From Janthinobacterium sp. 61 (GTDB taxonomy: Bacteria > Pseudomonadota > Gammaproteobacteria > Burkholderiales > Burkholderiaceae_D), in assembly GCF_002846335.1 (NCBI RefSeq), contig NZ_PJMQ01000001.1:4774001-4838000 (forward strand): a stretch of 64,000 bases of DNA. The letters run 5' to 3'. The translations under genes were made by a program, and so were the position numbers. Under the pieces are notes generated by a model, which did not search any database, was not told where the DNA came from, and saw only the letters and a list, made by a program, of their open reading frames with translations. Position 1 is the first letter of the stretch; the number at the start of each line of letters is the position of its first letter. Below are positions 56,551-64,000 of the stretch, piece by piece.

Positions 56551-56856
56551 ATGGCCAAACTGTCACTGATTAATCGTGAGATCAAGCGTGCTGACCTGGT
56601 GGCGAAATTCGCCCCTAAGCGCGAAGCTCTCAAGGCCATCGTCGATGACCAATCGAAATCGGAAGAAGAGCGCTACGAAGCTCGCCTGAAATTGCAGGCG
56701 CTGCCACGTAACTCGAACCCGACGCGTCAACGTAATCGTTGCGCCATCACCGGTCGTCCGCGCGGCACATTCCGTAAATTCGGTCTGGGTCGTATCAAGC
56801 TCCGTGAATTCGCCATGCGTGGTGAAATTCCGGGTATGACAAAAGCAAGCTGGTAA
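56551..56856 (+). CDS. rpsN: 30S ribosomal protein S14 (zinc-independent form)
   Basis: 101 residues, the long form without the CxxC zinc ribbon found in short S14 (only one cysteine, in [10 protein letters not shown]). Two bases after rplE. Confidence 0.98.
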   Translation: MAKLSLINREIKRADLVAKFAPKREALKAIVDDQSKSEEERYEARLKLQALPRNSNPTRQRNRCAITGRPRGTFRKFGLGRIKLREFAMRGEIPGMTKASW

Positions 56857-56870
56857 TAGGAGAATATGCA

Positions 56871-57266
56871 ATGAGTATGAGCGATCCTATCGCCGATATG
56901 CTGACCCGCATTCGCAATGCACAAGGCGTGCAAAAGACGACCGTGGCCATGCCATCGTCGAAAGTCAAAATTGCGATTGCCAGCGTCCTGAAGGACGAGG
57001 GTTACATTGAAGATTTCGCTGTTGCCGAAGCTGGTGGCAAAGCGGAACTGAAAATCGGTTTGAAGTATTATGTTGGCCGTCCCGTTATTGAGCGCTTGGA
57101 GCGCGTGTCCCGTCCGGGTCTGCGCGTCTACAAGGGTAAAGACGAGATCCCTGTTGTGATGAATGGCTTGGGTGTGGCGATCGTGTCGACTCCGCAAGGC
57201 GTCATGACTGACCGCAAAGCACGCGCTACCGGTGTCGGCGGCGAAGTTATTTGCTACGTGGCTTAA
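56871..57266 (+). CDS. rpsH: 30S ribosomal protein S8
   Basis: 131 residues starting [18 protein letters not shown] and ending GGEVICYVA. In E. coli S8 represses spc operon translation at an rplE site. AGGAGA precedes the start. Confidence 0.99.
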   Translation: MSMSDPIADMLTRIRNAQGVQKTTVAMPSSKVKIAIASVLKDEGYIEDFAVAEAGGKAELKIGLKYYVGRPVIERLERVSRPGLRVYKGKDEIPVVMNGLGVAIVSTPQGVMTDRKARATGVGGEVICYVA

Positions 57267-57276
57267 GGAGTTACAC

Positions 57277-57810
57277 ATGTCTCGAGTAGCTAAAATGCCT
57301 ATCGTAGTGCCAGCTGGCGCCGAAGTCGCCATCTCCGCACAAGCGATCACCGTAAAAGGCCCGCTGGGCGTACTTTCCCAGGCCCTTACCGGTCAGGTCA
57401 AAGTAGAAAACAATGCAGGAACCCTGAGTTTCGACGTGGCGAACGACAGCCGCGAAGCCAATGCCATGTCCGGCACGCTGCGCGCACTGGTCAACAACAT
57501 GGTTGTTGGCGTCACCAAGGGTTTCGAGAAAAAGCTGAACCTGGTAGGCGTGGGTTACAAGGCGCAAGCTCAAGGCGACAAGTTGAATCTGTCCCTGGGT
57601 TTCTCGCACCCTGTAGTGCATGACATGCCAGCTGGCGTTACCTGCGCAACACCAACCCCGACCGAGATCCTGATTAAAGGTATCGACCGTCAACAGGTTG
57701 GCCAGGTAGCCGCTGAAGTTCGTGCTTACCGCGCTCCTGAGCCTTATAAAGGCAAGGGCGTTCGCTATGCGGACGAAGTGGTTAAGCTTAAAGAAACCAA
57801 GAAGAAGTAA
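57277..57810 (+). CDS. rplF: 50S ribosomal protein L6
   Basis: 177 residues, two tandem L6 folds; the C-terminal signature [11 protein letters not shown] is present. TTAAGGAG before the ATG at 57277 rules out the longer frame from 57232. Confidence 0.99.
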   Translation: MSRVAKMPIVVPAGAEVAISAQAITVKGPLGVLSQALTGQVKVENNAGTLSFDVANDSREANAMSGTLRALVNNMVVGVTKGFEKKLNLVGVGYKAQAQGDKLNLSLGFSHPVVHDMPAGVTCATPTPTEILIKGIDRQQVGQVAAEVRAYRAPEPYKGKGVRYADEVVKLKETKKK

Positions 57811-57823
57811 TTAGGGGCTGACG

Positions 57824-58186
57824 ATGGATAAGAAAGAATCACGGCTTCGCCGCGGACGCCAAACCCGCATCAAGATTGCGGAATTGAAAGTAAATCGCTT
57901 GTCGGTGCATCGCACCAACCTGCACATTTACGCCAACCTGATCAGCCCGGATGCAAAAATCCTGGTTTCGGCCTCGACGGCTGAAGCGGAAGTTCGCGCT
58001 GAACTGGCAGGCCAATCCGGCAAAGGCGGCAATGCCGCTGCTGCAGCCTTGATCGGCAAGCGCGTCGCTGAAAAAGCGTTGAAAGCAGGGATTACCGAAG
58101 TTGCGTTTGACCGCTCCGGTTTCCGTTACCACGGCCGTGTGAAAGCGTTGGCAGAAGCCGCACGCGAAGCCGGTCTGAAGTTCTAA
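57824..58186 (+). CDS. rplR: 50S ribosomal protein L18
   Basis: 120 residues; 5S rRNA binder ([31 protein letters not shown]). Confidence 0.98.
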   Translation: MDKKESRLRRGRQTRIKIAELKVNRLSVHRTNLHIYANLISPDAKILVSASTAEAEVRAELAGQSGKGGNAAAAALIGKRVAEKALKAGITEVAFDRSGFRYHGRVKALAEAAREAGLKF

Positions 58187-58195
58187 GGATCAATC

Positions 58196-58714
58196 ATGGC
58201 AAAAATGCAAGCAAAAATGCAAAGCGACAAGCCGGATGATGGCATGCGCGAAAAAATGATCGCGATCAACCGCGTGACCAAAGTGGTCAAGGGTGGTCGT
58301 ATCATGGGTTTCGCCGCGCTGACCGTAGTTGGTGATGGCGATGGCCGCGTCGGCATGGGCAAGGGCAAATCGAAAGAAGTGCCAGTTGGCGTGCAGAAGG
58401 CAATGGAAGAAGCCCGTCGCAACCTGATCAAAGTACCGCTCAAAAACGGTACCTTGCATCACACGGTTGTTGGTCGTCACGGCGCCTCCAAGGTCCTGAT
58501 GAACCCAGCTAAGCCTGGTACTGGCGTTATCGCTGGTGGCGCAATGCGCGCTATCTTCGAAGTGATGGGCGTGACGGACGTGGTGGCGAAATCCACCGGT
58601 TCGAACAACCCATACAACCTGGTACGCGCTACGCTGGACGGCCTGTCGAAAATGAGCACTGCTTCCGATATCGCTGCCAAACGCGGCAAGTCGGTCGAAG
58701 ACATTCTGGCTTAA
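58196..58714 (+). CDS. rpsE: 30S ribosomal protein S5
   Basis: 172 residues with the double-stranded-RNA-like N domain ([18 protein letters not shown]) and the C-terminal [17 protein letters not shown]. Its N-terminus carries a short Met/Gln/Lys repeat (MAKMQAKMQ). AGGA precedes the start. Confidence 0.99.
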   Translation: MAKMQAKMQSDKPDDGMREKMIAINRVTKVVKGGRIMGFAALTVVGDGDGRVGMGKGKSKEVPVGVQKAMEEARRNLIKVPLKNGTLHHTVVGRHGASKVLMNPAKPGTGVIAGGAMRAIFEVMGVTDVVAKSTGSNNPYNLVRATLDGLSKMSTASDIAAKRGKSVEDILA

Positions 58715-58724
58715 GGTGGACAAA

Positions 58725-58904
58725 ATGACAAACACAGTCAAAGTGCAATTGGTCAAGGGCTTGATCGGTACGCGCGAATCGCATCGCGCTACCGTGCGCG
58801 GTCTGGGTCTGCGTCGTGTAAATTCGGTTTCCGAATTGCAAGACACCCCATCCGTACGCGGCATGATCAATAAAGTATCGTATCTCGTTAAAGTTGTCGG
58901 GTAA
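58725..58904 (+). CDS. rpmD: 50S ribosomal protein L30
   Basis: 59 residues, starting [16 protein letters not shown]. The ATG at 58725 fits the family; the frame is open from a start nine bases upstream. The stop codon lies inside a UUCG hairpin. Confidence 0.98.
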   Translation: MTNTVKVQLVKGLIGTRESHRATVRGLGLRRVNSVSELQDTPSVRGMINKVSYLVKVVG

Positions 58905-58918
58905 GCCTTCGGGCTTAC
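58901..58918 (+). other. UUCG tetraloop hairpin across the rpmD stop
   Basis: GTAAGCC (58901-58907), loop TTCG, GGCTTAC (58912-58918): a seven-base-pair stem with a C(UUCG)G loop that includes the rpmD TAA. No U-tract follows, so it is more likely a stability or processing element than a terminator. Confidence 0.6.
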
Positions 58919-58934
58919 ACGAACGGAGCAAATC

Positions 58935-59366
58935 ATGGAATTGAATACTATTGCACCAGCCGAAGGCGCTAAGCACTACAAGCGTCGCGTCGGTCGCGGT
59001 ATCGGCTCCGGCCTGGGTAAAACCTCGGGTCGTGGTCACAAAGGTCAGAAATCGCGTTCGGGCGGCTTTCATAAAGTCGGTTTCGAAGGCGGTCAGATGC
59101 CTCTGCAACGCCGTCTGCCTAAGCGCGGTTTCAAATCGATGCACGCAACCTTCAAAGCTGAAGTGCGCCTGTCCGATCTGAACAACCTGGCTGTTGGCGA
59201 TGTCGACATTCTGGTCTTGAAGCAAGCTGGCGTTCTGGGCGTGTTGGCCCGTGACGTGCGCGTGATCTTGTCCGGCGAAATCACCAAAGCGGTGAATTTG
59301 AAGGGCTTGAAAGTGTCCGCTGGCGCGAAAGCAGCCATCGAAGCAGCCGGCGGCTCGGTAGCCTGA
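58935..59366 (+). CDS. rplO: 50S ribosomal protein L15
   Basis: 143 residues with the glycine/arginine-rich N-terminal arm ([20 protein letters not shown]). CGGAG precedes the start. Followed by secY. Confidence 0.99.
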   Translation: MELNTIAPAEGAKHYKRRVGRGIGSGLGKTSGRGHKGQKSRSGGFHKVGFEGGQMPLQRRLPKRGFKSMHATFKAEVRLSDLNNLAVGDVDILVLKQAGVLGVLARDVRVILSGEITKAVNLKGLKVSAGAKAAIEAAGGSVA

Positions 59367-59398
59367 GTTGACCGCTAACAGCTTGATCGGAGCGAAAA

Positions 59399-60733
59399 TT
59401 GGCGACTAATCCACAACTTGCTAAAAGTGCAGCGGCCGGTTTCCCTTGGGGACGGCTCTGGTTTTTGCTTGGCGCATTGGTGGTTTATCGTATCGGTGCT
59501 CACGTCCCGGTTCCCGGGATTGACCCGACACAATTAGCCTCGCTGTTCAAGGAGCACGAAGGCGGCGTCCTGGGCATGTTCAACATGTTCTCGGGCGGTG
59601 CCTTGTCTCGTTTTACAGTGTTTGCGCTGGGTATCATGCCTTATATCTCGGCCTCGATCATCATGCAGTTGCTGTCGATCGTGTCACCGCAGATGGAAGC
59701 GTTGAAAAAAGAAGGCGAAGCAGGTCGTCGCAAGATCACCCAGTACACCCGGTATTTCACGGTTGCCCTGGCACTGTTCCAAGCGTTGGGCATTGCAGTC
59801 GCACTGGAGTCGCAAGCTGGTCTCGTGTTGGAACCTGGTCTTGCATTCCGCTTCGTGACGGTCGTCACTTTGTTGACCGGTACAATGTTTTTGATGTGGT
59901 TGGGTGAGCAAATTACCGAGCGTGGTTTGGGTAATGGCATCTCGATCATCATTTTTGCCGGGATTGCAGCAGGTCTGCCGTCGGCGTTGGGTGGCTTGTT
60001 CACTCAGGTGTCGAATGGTTCGATCGGCAGCTTCAGCGCGATTTTCATCGTGATTCTGGTAGCACTGGTAACGTACTTCGTTGTATTCGTCGAACGTGGT
60101 CAGCGCAAAATATTGGTCAATTACGCGAAGCGCCAGGTAGGCAACAAGATTTATGGCGGTCAAACCAGCCATTTGCCGTTGAAGCTGAACATGGCCGGCG
60201 TGATCCCGCCGATCTTTGCTTCTTCGATCATCTTGTTTCCGGCCACTATCGTGGACTGGTTTTCAAAGGGCGCCGACAACGCTAACCCTGTGGTGCGGTT
60301 CTTGAAAGATTTGGCAGCATCGATGGGGCCTGGTGAGCCTATCCATGCGCTGTTGTACGCAGTGGCTATCGTGTTTTTCTGTTTCTTCTATACAGCGCTG
60401 GTGTTTAACAGCAAGGAAACAGCGGATAACTTGAAGAAAAGCGGTGCGTTCATTCCCGGGATCCGTCCAGGCGAGCAAACAGCCCGTTACATCGACAAGA
60501 TCCTGACACGCTTGACACTTGCCGGCGCAGTCTACATCACCCTGGTGTGTTTATTGCCGGAATTTATGCAAGCCCAGTGGAAAGTACCATTCTATTTCGG
60601 CGGTACTTCTTTATTGATTATTGTAGTTGTCACCATGGATTTCATGGCGCAAGTACAGAACTACGTGATGTCGCAGCAATATGATTCGCTGCTGCGCAAA
60701 GCAAATTTCAAGGGCGGAATTCCGACGCGTTAA
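59399..60733 (+). CDS. secY: Protein translocase subunit SecY
   Basis: 444 residues, ten membrane helices forming the Sec channel. Signature stretches include [12 protein letters not shown], the plug-region start [14 protein letters not shown] sequence and GIRPGEQTA. The start codon is TTG: GGAG at 59389-59392 has normal spacing to it, the protein then begins [10 protein letters not shown], and no nearby ATG fits. The rare start may limit SecY levels relative to the ribosomal genes upstream. Confidence 0.98.
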   Translation: MATNPQLAKSAAAGFPWGRLWFLLGALVVYRIGAHVPVPGIDPTQLASLFKEHEGGVLGMFNMFSGGALSRFTVFALGIMPYISASIIMQLLSIVSPQMEALKKEGEAGRRKITQYTRYFTVALALFQALGIAVALESQAGLVLEPGLAFRFVTVVTLLTGTMFLMWLGEQITERGLGNGISIIIFAGIAAGLPSALGGLFTQVSNGSIGSFSAIFIVILVALVTYFVVFVERGQRKILVNYAKRQVGNKIYGGQTSHLPLKLNMAGVIPPIFASSIILFPATIVDWFSKGADNANPVVRFLKDLAASMGPGEPIHALLYAVAIVFFCFFYTALVFNSKETADNLKKSGAFIPGIRPGEQTARYIDKILTRLTLAGAVYITLVCLLPEFMQAQWKVPFYFGGTSLLIIVVVTMDFMAQVQNYVMSQQYDSLLRKANFKGGIPTR

Positions 60734-60751
60734 GCGCGGTAAACATACCGA

Positions 60752-60970
60752 ATGGCAAAAGACGACGTCATACAGATGCAGGGCGAGATTCTTGAGAATC
60801 TCCCAAATGCAACATTTCGAGTGAAGCTGGAGAACGGACACGTGGTGCTCGGGCATATTTCAGGTAAAATGCGGATGAACTATATTCGCATTCTCCCTGG
60901 AGACAAGGTGACGGTGGAGTTAACGCCGTACGACCTGAGCCGAGCCCGCATTGTGTTCCGTACCAAGTAA
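60752..60970 (+). CDS. infA: Translation initiation factor IF-1
   Basis: 72 residues, an S1-type OB fold ([34 protein letters not shown]). Located between secY and rpmJ, an order common in betaproteobacteria. Confidence 0.99.
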   Translation: MAKDDVIQMQGEILENLPNATFRVKLENGHVVLGHISGKMRMNYIRILPGDKVTVELTPYDLSRARIVFRTK

Positions 60971-61012
60971 CACACTGAATCAAACCAAAGAAGCGAAAGA
61001 AAGAGCCCAAAA

Positions 61013-61126
61013 ATGAAAGTTCTCGCATCAGTCAAGCGGATCTGCCGCAACTGCAAGATCATCAAGCGCAAAGGCGTAGTCCGCGTAATCTGCGTGGAAC
61101 CACGTCACAAGCAGCGTCAAGGTTAA
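61013..61126 (+). CDS. rpmJ: 50S ribosomal protein L36 (zinc-ribbon form)
   Basis: 37 residues with the zinc ligands C11, C14, C27 and H32 (CRNC...CVEPRH). It is the zinc-containing type. A short gene, identified by reading the sequence between infA and rpsM. Confidence 0.98.
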   Translation: MKVLASVKRICRNCKIIKRKGVVRVICVEPRHKQRQG

Positions 61127-61140
61127 TCGAGGAATAACAA

Positions 61141-61506
61141 ATGGCACGTATTGCAGGGGTTAATATCCCAAATCATCAGCATACCGTTATCGGCCTGACG
61201 GCCATCTACGGTGTGGGCCGTCCACGCGCAGAGAAAATCTGTGCATCGACCGGTGTAGCAACCAACAAAAAGATCAAAGATCTGGATGACAGCGAACTGG
61301 AAAAACTGCGCGATGAAGTAGGTAAATTCATCGTCGAAGGCGATCTGCGTCGTGAACTGTCCATGAACATCAAGCGTTTGATGGATCTGGGTTGCTACCG
61401 CGGCATGCGTCATCGTAAGGGTCTGCCTTGCCGTGGCCAGCGTACGCGTACGAACGCACGTACCCGCAAGGGACCGCGTAAAGCCGCTCAATCGCTGAAA
61501 AAATAA
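61141..61506 (+). CDS. rpsM: 30S ribosomal protein S13
   Basis: 121 residues ([33 protein letters not shown]). Forms bridges with the 50S and contacts P-site tRNA. First of the alpha-operon genes. CGAGGAA precedes it. Confidence 0.99.
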   Translation: MARIAGVNIPNHQHTVIGLTAIYGVGRPRAEKICASTGVATNKKIKDLDDSELEKLRDEVGKFIVEGDLRRELSMNIKRLMDLGCYRGMRHRKGLPCRGQRTRTNARTRKGPRKAAQSLKK

Positions 61507-61523
61507 TCCGCTAGGGAATAATT

Positions 61524-61928
61524 ATGGCTAAGTCGCAAAATAACGCCGCATCAGCACGCGTGCGTAAAAAAGTTAAAAAGAACGTCGCTGAAGGCATTGC
61601 ACATGTCCACGCTTCGTTCAATAACACCATCATTACCATCACCGATCGTCAAGGCAACGCCTTGTCGTGGGCTACCTCCGGCGGTGCAGGCTTCAAGGGT
61701 TCGCGTAAATCGACCCCGTTCGCAGCGCAGGTCGCCGCGGAAGCCGCTGGTAAAGTGGCTGTTGAGTGTGGCGTCAAGAACCTGGAAGTACGTATCAAGG
61801 GCCCAGGTCCTGGTCGTGAGTCCGCCGTTCGCGCGCTGAACAACCTGGGCATCAAGATCACCGAGATCCAGGACGTGACGCCGGTACCGCACAACGGTTG
61901 CCGTCCACCGAAACGTCGTCGTATCTAA
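61524..61928 (+). CDS. rpsK: 30S ribosomal protein S11
   Basis: 134 residues with the platform motifs [13 protein letters not shown] and the end [13 protein letters not shown]. Followed by a long gap before rpsD. Confidence 0.99.
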   Translation: MAKSQNNAASARVRKKVKKNVAEGIAHVHASFNNTIITITDRQGNALSWATSGGAGFKGSRKSTPFAAQVAAEAAGKVAVECGVKNLEVRIKGPGPGRESAVRALNNLGIKITEIQDVTPVPHNGCRPPKRRRI

Positions 61929-62048
61929 GATAGTGTTGCAGAGGGCGCTTCGGCGCCAGCTGCTTTGCTGTCTGTTGTAACTCAGTACAGTTGTGTGAAA
62001 TCGCTGGAGCAGGGAGCCGGAAACGGTTATACTGCCCGGCTGTTCTTG
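61929..62048. other. rpsK-rpsD spacer, left part
   Basis: Contains a small hairpin GGCGC-TTCG-GCGCC (near 61937-61952) and a TATACT hexamer at 62028-62033 without a good -35. No gene. Confidence 0.5.
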
Positions 62049-62082
62049 CCTGTCAAATTCAATTTGACGGGTTTTTCGTTTT
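62049..62082 (+). terminator. Terminator between rpsK and rpsD
   Basis: GTCAAATT (62052-62059) pairs with AATTTGAC (62061-62068), extended by three pairs, then GTTTTTCGTTTT. A good intrinsic terminator inside the alpha cluster. Confidence 0.75.
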
Positions 62083-62185
62083 CAGCCACCGTCTGATTGA
62101 AACCAAATCAGACTAGCGCCTAACCGCATCAGTGTGTTTCATCATGCATGTGGCTGGGGCGTTATCATTAAAAAAAGGAAGTATC

Positions 62186-62809
62186 GTGGCACGTTATATC
62201 GGACCTAAAGCAAAACTCTCCCGCCGTGAAGGTACTGACCTGTTCCTGAAGAGCGCACGTCGCTCGCTGGACAGCAAGTGCAAACTGGATGTCAAACCAG
62301 GCCAGCACGGTGTCAAATCCGGCGCCCGCACCTCGGACTACGGTAACCAACTGCGCGAAAAGCAAAAAGTCAAGCGCATGTACGGCGTGCTGGAACGTCA
62401 ATTCCGCCGCTACTTCGCTGAAGCAGACCGTCGTAAAGGCAACACCGGCGAAACGCTGTTGAAGTTGCTGGAAACGCGTCTGGACAACGTTTGCTACCGC
62501 ATGGGCTTTGGCTCGACCCGCGCTGAAGCGCGTCAATTGGTCAGCCACAAAGCGTTCACCGTGAACGGTATCGTTGTCAACATCGCTTCGTACGCTGTCA
62601 AAGTTGGCGACATCGTTGCTGTTCGTGAAAAATCGAAAAAGCAAGTGCGTATCGTTGAAGCACTGTCGCTGGCTGAACAAGTCGGCATGCCTAGCTGGGT
62701 TTCGGTTGATGCCAAGAAAATGGAAGGTACCTTCAAGTCCCTGCCAGAGCGTAACGAAATCGCTAACGACGTCAACGAATCGCTGATCGTCGAGCTGTAC
62801 TCGCGTTAA
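62186..62809 (+). CDS. rpsD: 30S ribosomal protein S4
   Basis: 207 residues starting [16 protein letters not shown] after a GTG start codon; AAGGAAG lies just upstream and the ATGs further upstream are not conserved. S4 starts 30S assembly and in E. coli represses the alpha operon. The S4 RNA-binding domain is [19 protein letters not shown]. Confidence 0.98.
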   Translation: MARYIGPKAKLSRREGTDLFLKSARRSLDSKCKLDVKPGQHGVKSGARTSDYGNQLREKQKVKRMYGVLERQFRRYFAEADRRKGNTGETLLKLLETRLDNVCYRMGFGSTRAEARQLVSHKAFTVNGIVVNIASYAVKVGDIVAVREKSKKQVRIVEALSLAEQVGMPSWVSVDAKKMEGTFKSLPERNEIANDVNESLIVELYSR

Positions 62810-62828
62810 TAGTAGTTAGCACCATCAC

Positions 62829-62854
62829 CGCCCACTCGATCGAGTGGGCGTTTT
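62829..62854 (+). terminator. Terminator-like palindrome between rpsD and rpoA
   Basis: A 22-base perfect palindrome (62829-62850, arms CGCCCACTCGA) followed by four T residues. It would reduce readthrough into rpoA unless antiterminated. Confidence 0.7.
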
Positions 62855-62911
62855 ACTAATGCCATCAGCCTTATCGGTGTAATGAGCCGAGGGTATTGAA
62901 AAGGACATTTC

Positions 62912-63889
62912 ATGCAAAACAGTTTGTTGAAGCCACGTATTATCGATGTTGAAGCTCTCGGTGCCGGTCACGCCAAAGTCGTGATGGAGCCGTTCGAGCG
63001 CGGCTATGGCCACACATTGGGTAACGCGTTGCGCCGCGTTCTGCTGTCGTCGATGGTAGGCTATGCGCCAACCGAAGTGACGATCGCTGGCGTCGTCCAC
63101 GAATATTCCTCCCTCGATGGCGTGCAAGAAGACGTCGTCGATCTGTTGCTGAACTTGAAGGGTGTGGTTTTCAAAGTCCACAACCGCGATTCGGTAACCC
63201 TGACCCTGAAAAAAGAAGGCGAAGGCGCGATCCTGGCCTCCGACATCGACCTGCCGCATGACGTCGAACTGATCAACCCTGACCACGTGATCGCCCACCT
63301 GACCGCCGGTGGCAAGCTGGACATGCAGATCAAGGTTGAAAAAGGCCGTGGCTACGTTCCTGGTAACGTGCGTCGCCTGTCGGAAGACACGAACAAGACC
63401 ATCGGTCGCATCATCCTGGACGCGTCGTTCTCGCCAGTGCGCCGTGTATCGTACTTCGTTGAATCGGCCCGCGTTGAACAGCGTACCGACCTGGACAAGC
63501 TGATCATCAACATCGAAACCAACGGCGTGATCTCGCCGGAAGAAGCGATCCGCCAGTCGGCCCGCGTTCTGGTGGACCAGTTGAATGTTTTCGCTGCCCT
63601 GGAAGGCACGGAAGCTGCCGCCGAAGCGCCATCGCGCGCTCCGCTGGTCGATCCTATCCTGTTGCGTCCAGTCGACGACCTGGAGTTGACCGTGCGTTCG
63701 GCGAACTGCCTGAAAGCGGAAAACATCTACTACATCGGCGACCTGATCCAACGTTCGGAAAACGAACTGCTGAAAACGCCAAATCTGGGCCGCAAGTCCC
63801 TGAACGAAATCAAGGAAGTGCTGGCATCGCGCGGCTTGACCTTGGGCATGAAGCTGGAAAACTGGCCGCCTGCAGGCCTGGAAAAGTAA
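62912..63889 (+). CDS. rpoA: RNA polymerase alpha subunit
   Basis: 325 residues: N-terminal assembly domain ([22 protein letters not shown]), a linker near 230-245, and the C-terminal domain ([40 protein letters not shown]) that contacts UP elements and activators. Start [14 protein letters not shown] is canonical. Last complete gene. Confidence 0.99.
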   Translation: MQNSLLKPRIIDVEALGAGHAKVVMEPFERGYGHTLGNALRRVLLSSMVGYAPTEVTIAGVVHEYSSLDGVQEDVVDLLLNLKGVVFKVHNRDSVTLTLKKEGEGAILASDIDLPHDVELINPDHVIAHLTAGGKLDMQIKVEKGRGYVPGNVRRLSEDTNKTIGRIILDASFSPVRRVSYFVESARVEQRTDLDKLIINIETNGVISPEEAIRQSARVLVDQLNVFAALEGTEAAAEAPSRAPLVDPILLRPVDDLELTVRSANCLKAENIYYIGDLIQRSENELLKTPNLGRKSLNEIKEVLASRGLTLGMKLENWPPAGLEK

Positions 63890-63908
63890 TTCGTAGTTGT
63901 AGCAAACT

Positions 63909-63940
63909 GCCTGGGACAGGTGTCCCAGGCTTTTATTTTT
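63909..63940 (+). terminator. Terminator after rpoA
   Basis: GCCTGGGA (63909-63916) pairs with TCCCAGGC (63923-63930), followed by TTTTATTTTT. The remaining 60 bases show no start of rplQ. Confidence 0.9.
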
Positions 63941-64000
63941 GAAGTAACAAACCGGCCCGCGATGTTGCACTAGCTTCATCGATCGAAGAGCTGGAATTTA

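Noticed and set aside
63941-64000. Start of rplQ after rpoA
   Set aside because: No MRHR-type start is visible in the last 60 bases and a terminator precedes them; rplQ, if adjacent, begins beyond the window.

Overview
The window is GC-rich proteobacterial chromosome. Its ribosomal gene order (str, S10, spc and alpha clusters), an FxDxF-type PEP-CTERM protein, a creBCD locus, a cyclic glucan synthase and a manganese-riboswitch GDT1 exporter together suggest a betaproteobacterium, most likely Oxalobacteraceae (Janthinobacterium/Massilia-like). That assignment is inference from gene content; no 16S gene is present. I see no insertion sequence, prophage, CRISPR array, tRNA or rRNA gene.

Layout. 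1-6.4 kb: an HPP-family membrane protein (cut by the window edge), a DUF3349-type protein, an exported thioredoxin-fold protein, a chemoreceptor, and a divergent pair made of a DecR-like Lrp/AsnC regulator and a three-part cysteine desulfurase/degenerate metallo-beta-lactamase/rhodanese fusion. 6.5-15.4 kb: one very large cyclic beta-1,2-glucan synthase. 15.4-16.5 kb: a small exported membrane protein, and a manganese exporter under a yybP-ykoY riboswitch. 16.6-22.6 kb: two M1 peptidases and a beta-lactamase-fold serine hydrolase. 22.6-27.3 kb: a palindromic repeat, a secreted methyltransferase-like protein, a divergent flavin-oxidase-fold/MocR pair, a spermidine-synthase-like protein and a PEP-CTERM protein.

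27.5-34.9 kb is the most coherent accessory system: six co-oriented genes encoding a periplasmic adaptor, an ABC ATPase, two MacB/FtsX-like permeases, an NtrC-family sigma-54 activator and its histidine kinase. A near-consensus sigma-54 promoter lies directly upstream. Upstream of that is an array of five TGTCCG-like repeats at enhancer distance, so the cassette looks like a self-regulating export module. A membrane-anchored MutS-like ATPase is divergent from it, followed by a phosphoethanolamine transferase.

38.8-63.9 kb is the translation supercluster: rpsL-rpsG-fusA-tuf-rpsJ, then rplC through rplO, secY, infA, rpmJ, rpsM, rpsK, rpsD and rpoA. It is unusual in two ways. About 6.2 kb of unrelated genes (a DUF817 membrane protein, a TPR lipoprotein, creB-creC-creD and a 62-residue protein with mirror-symmetric cysteine spacing) separate rpsJ from rplC, and rplC has its own strong promoter. 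Hairpins with U-tracts also punctuate the cluster at rpsQ/rplN, rpsK/rpsD, rpsD/rpoA and after rpoA, suggesting it is transcribed in segments. Ribosomal genes show the codon bias of highly expressed genes (CCA proline, GTT/GCT, CGT); the genes inside the split use the general GC-rich codon set.
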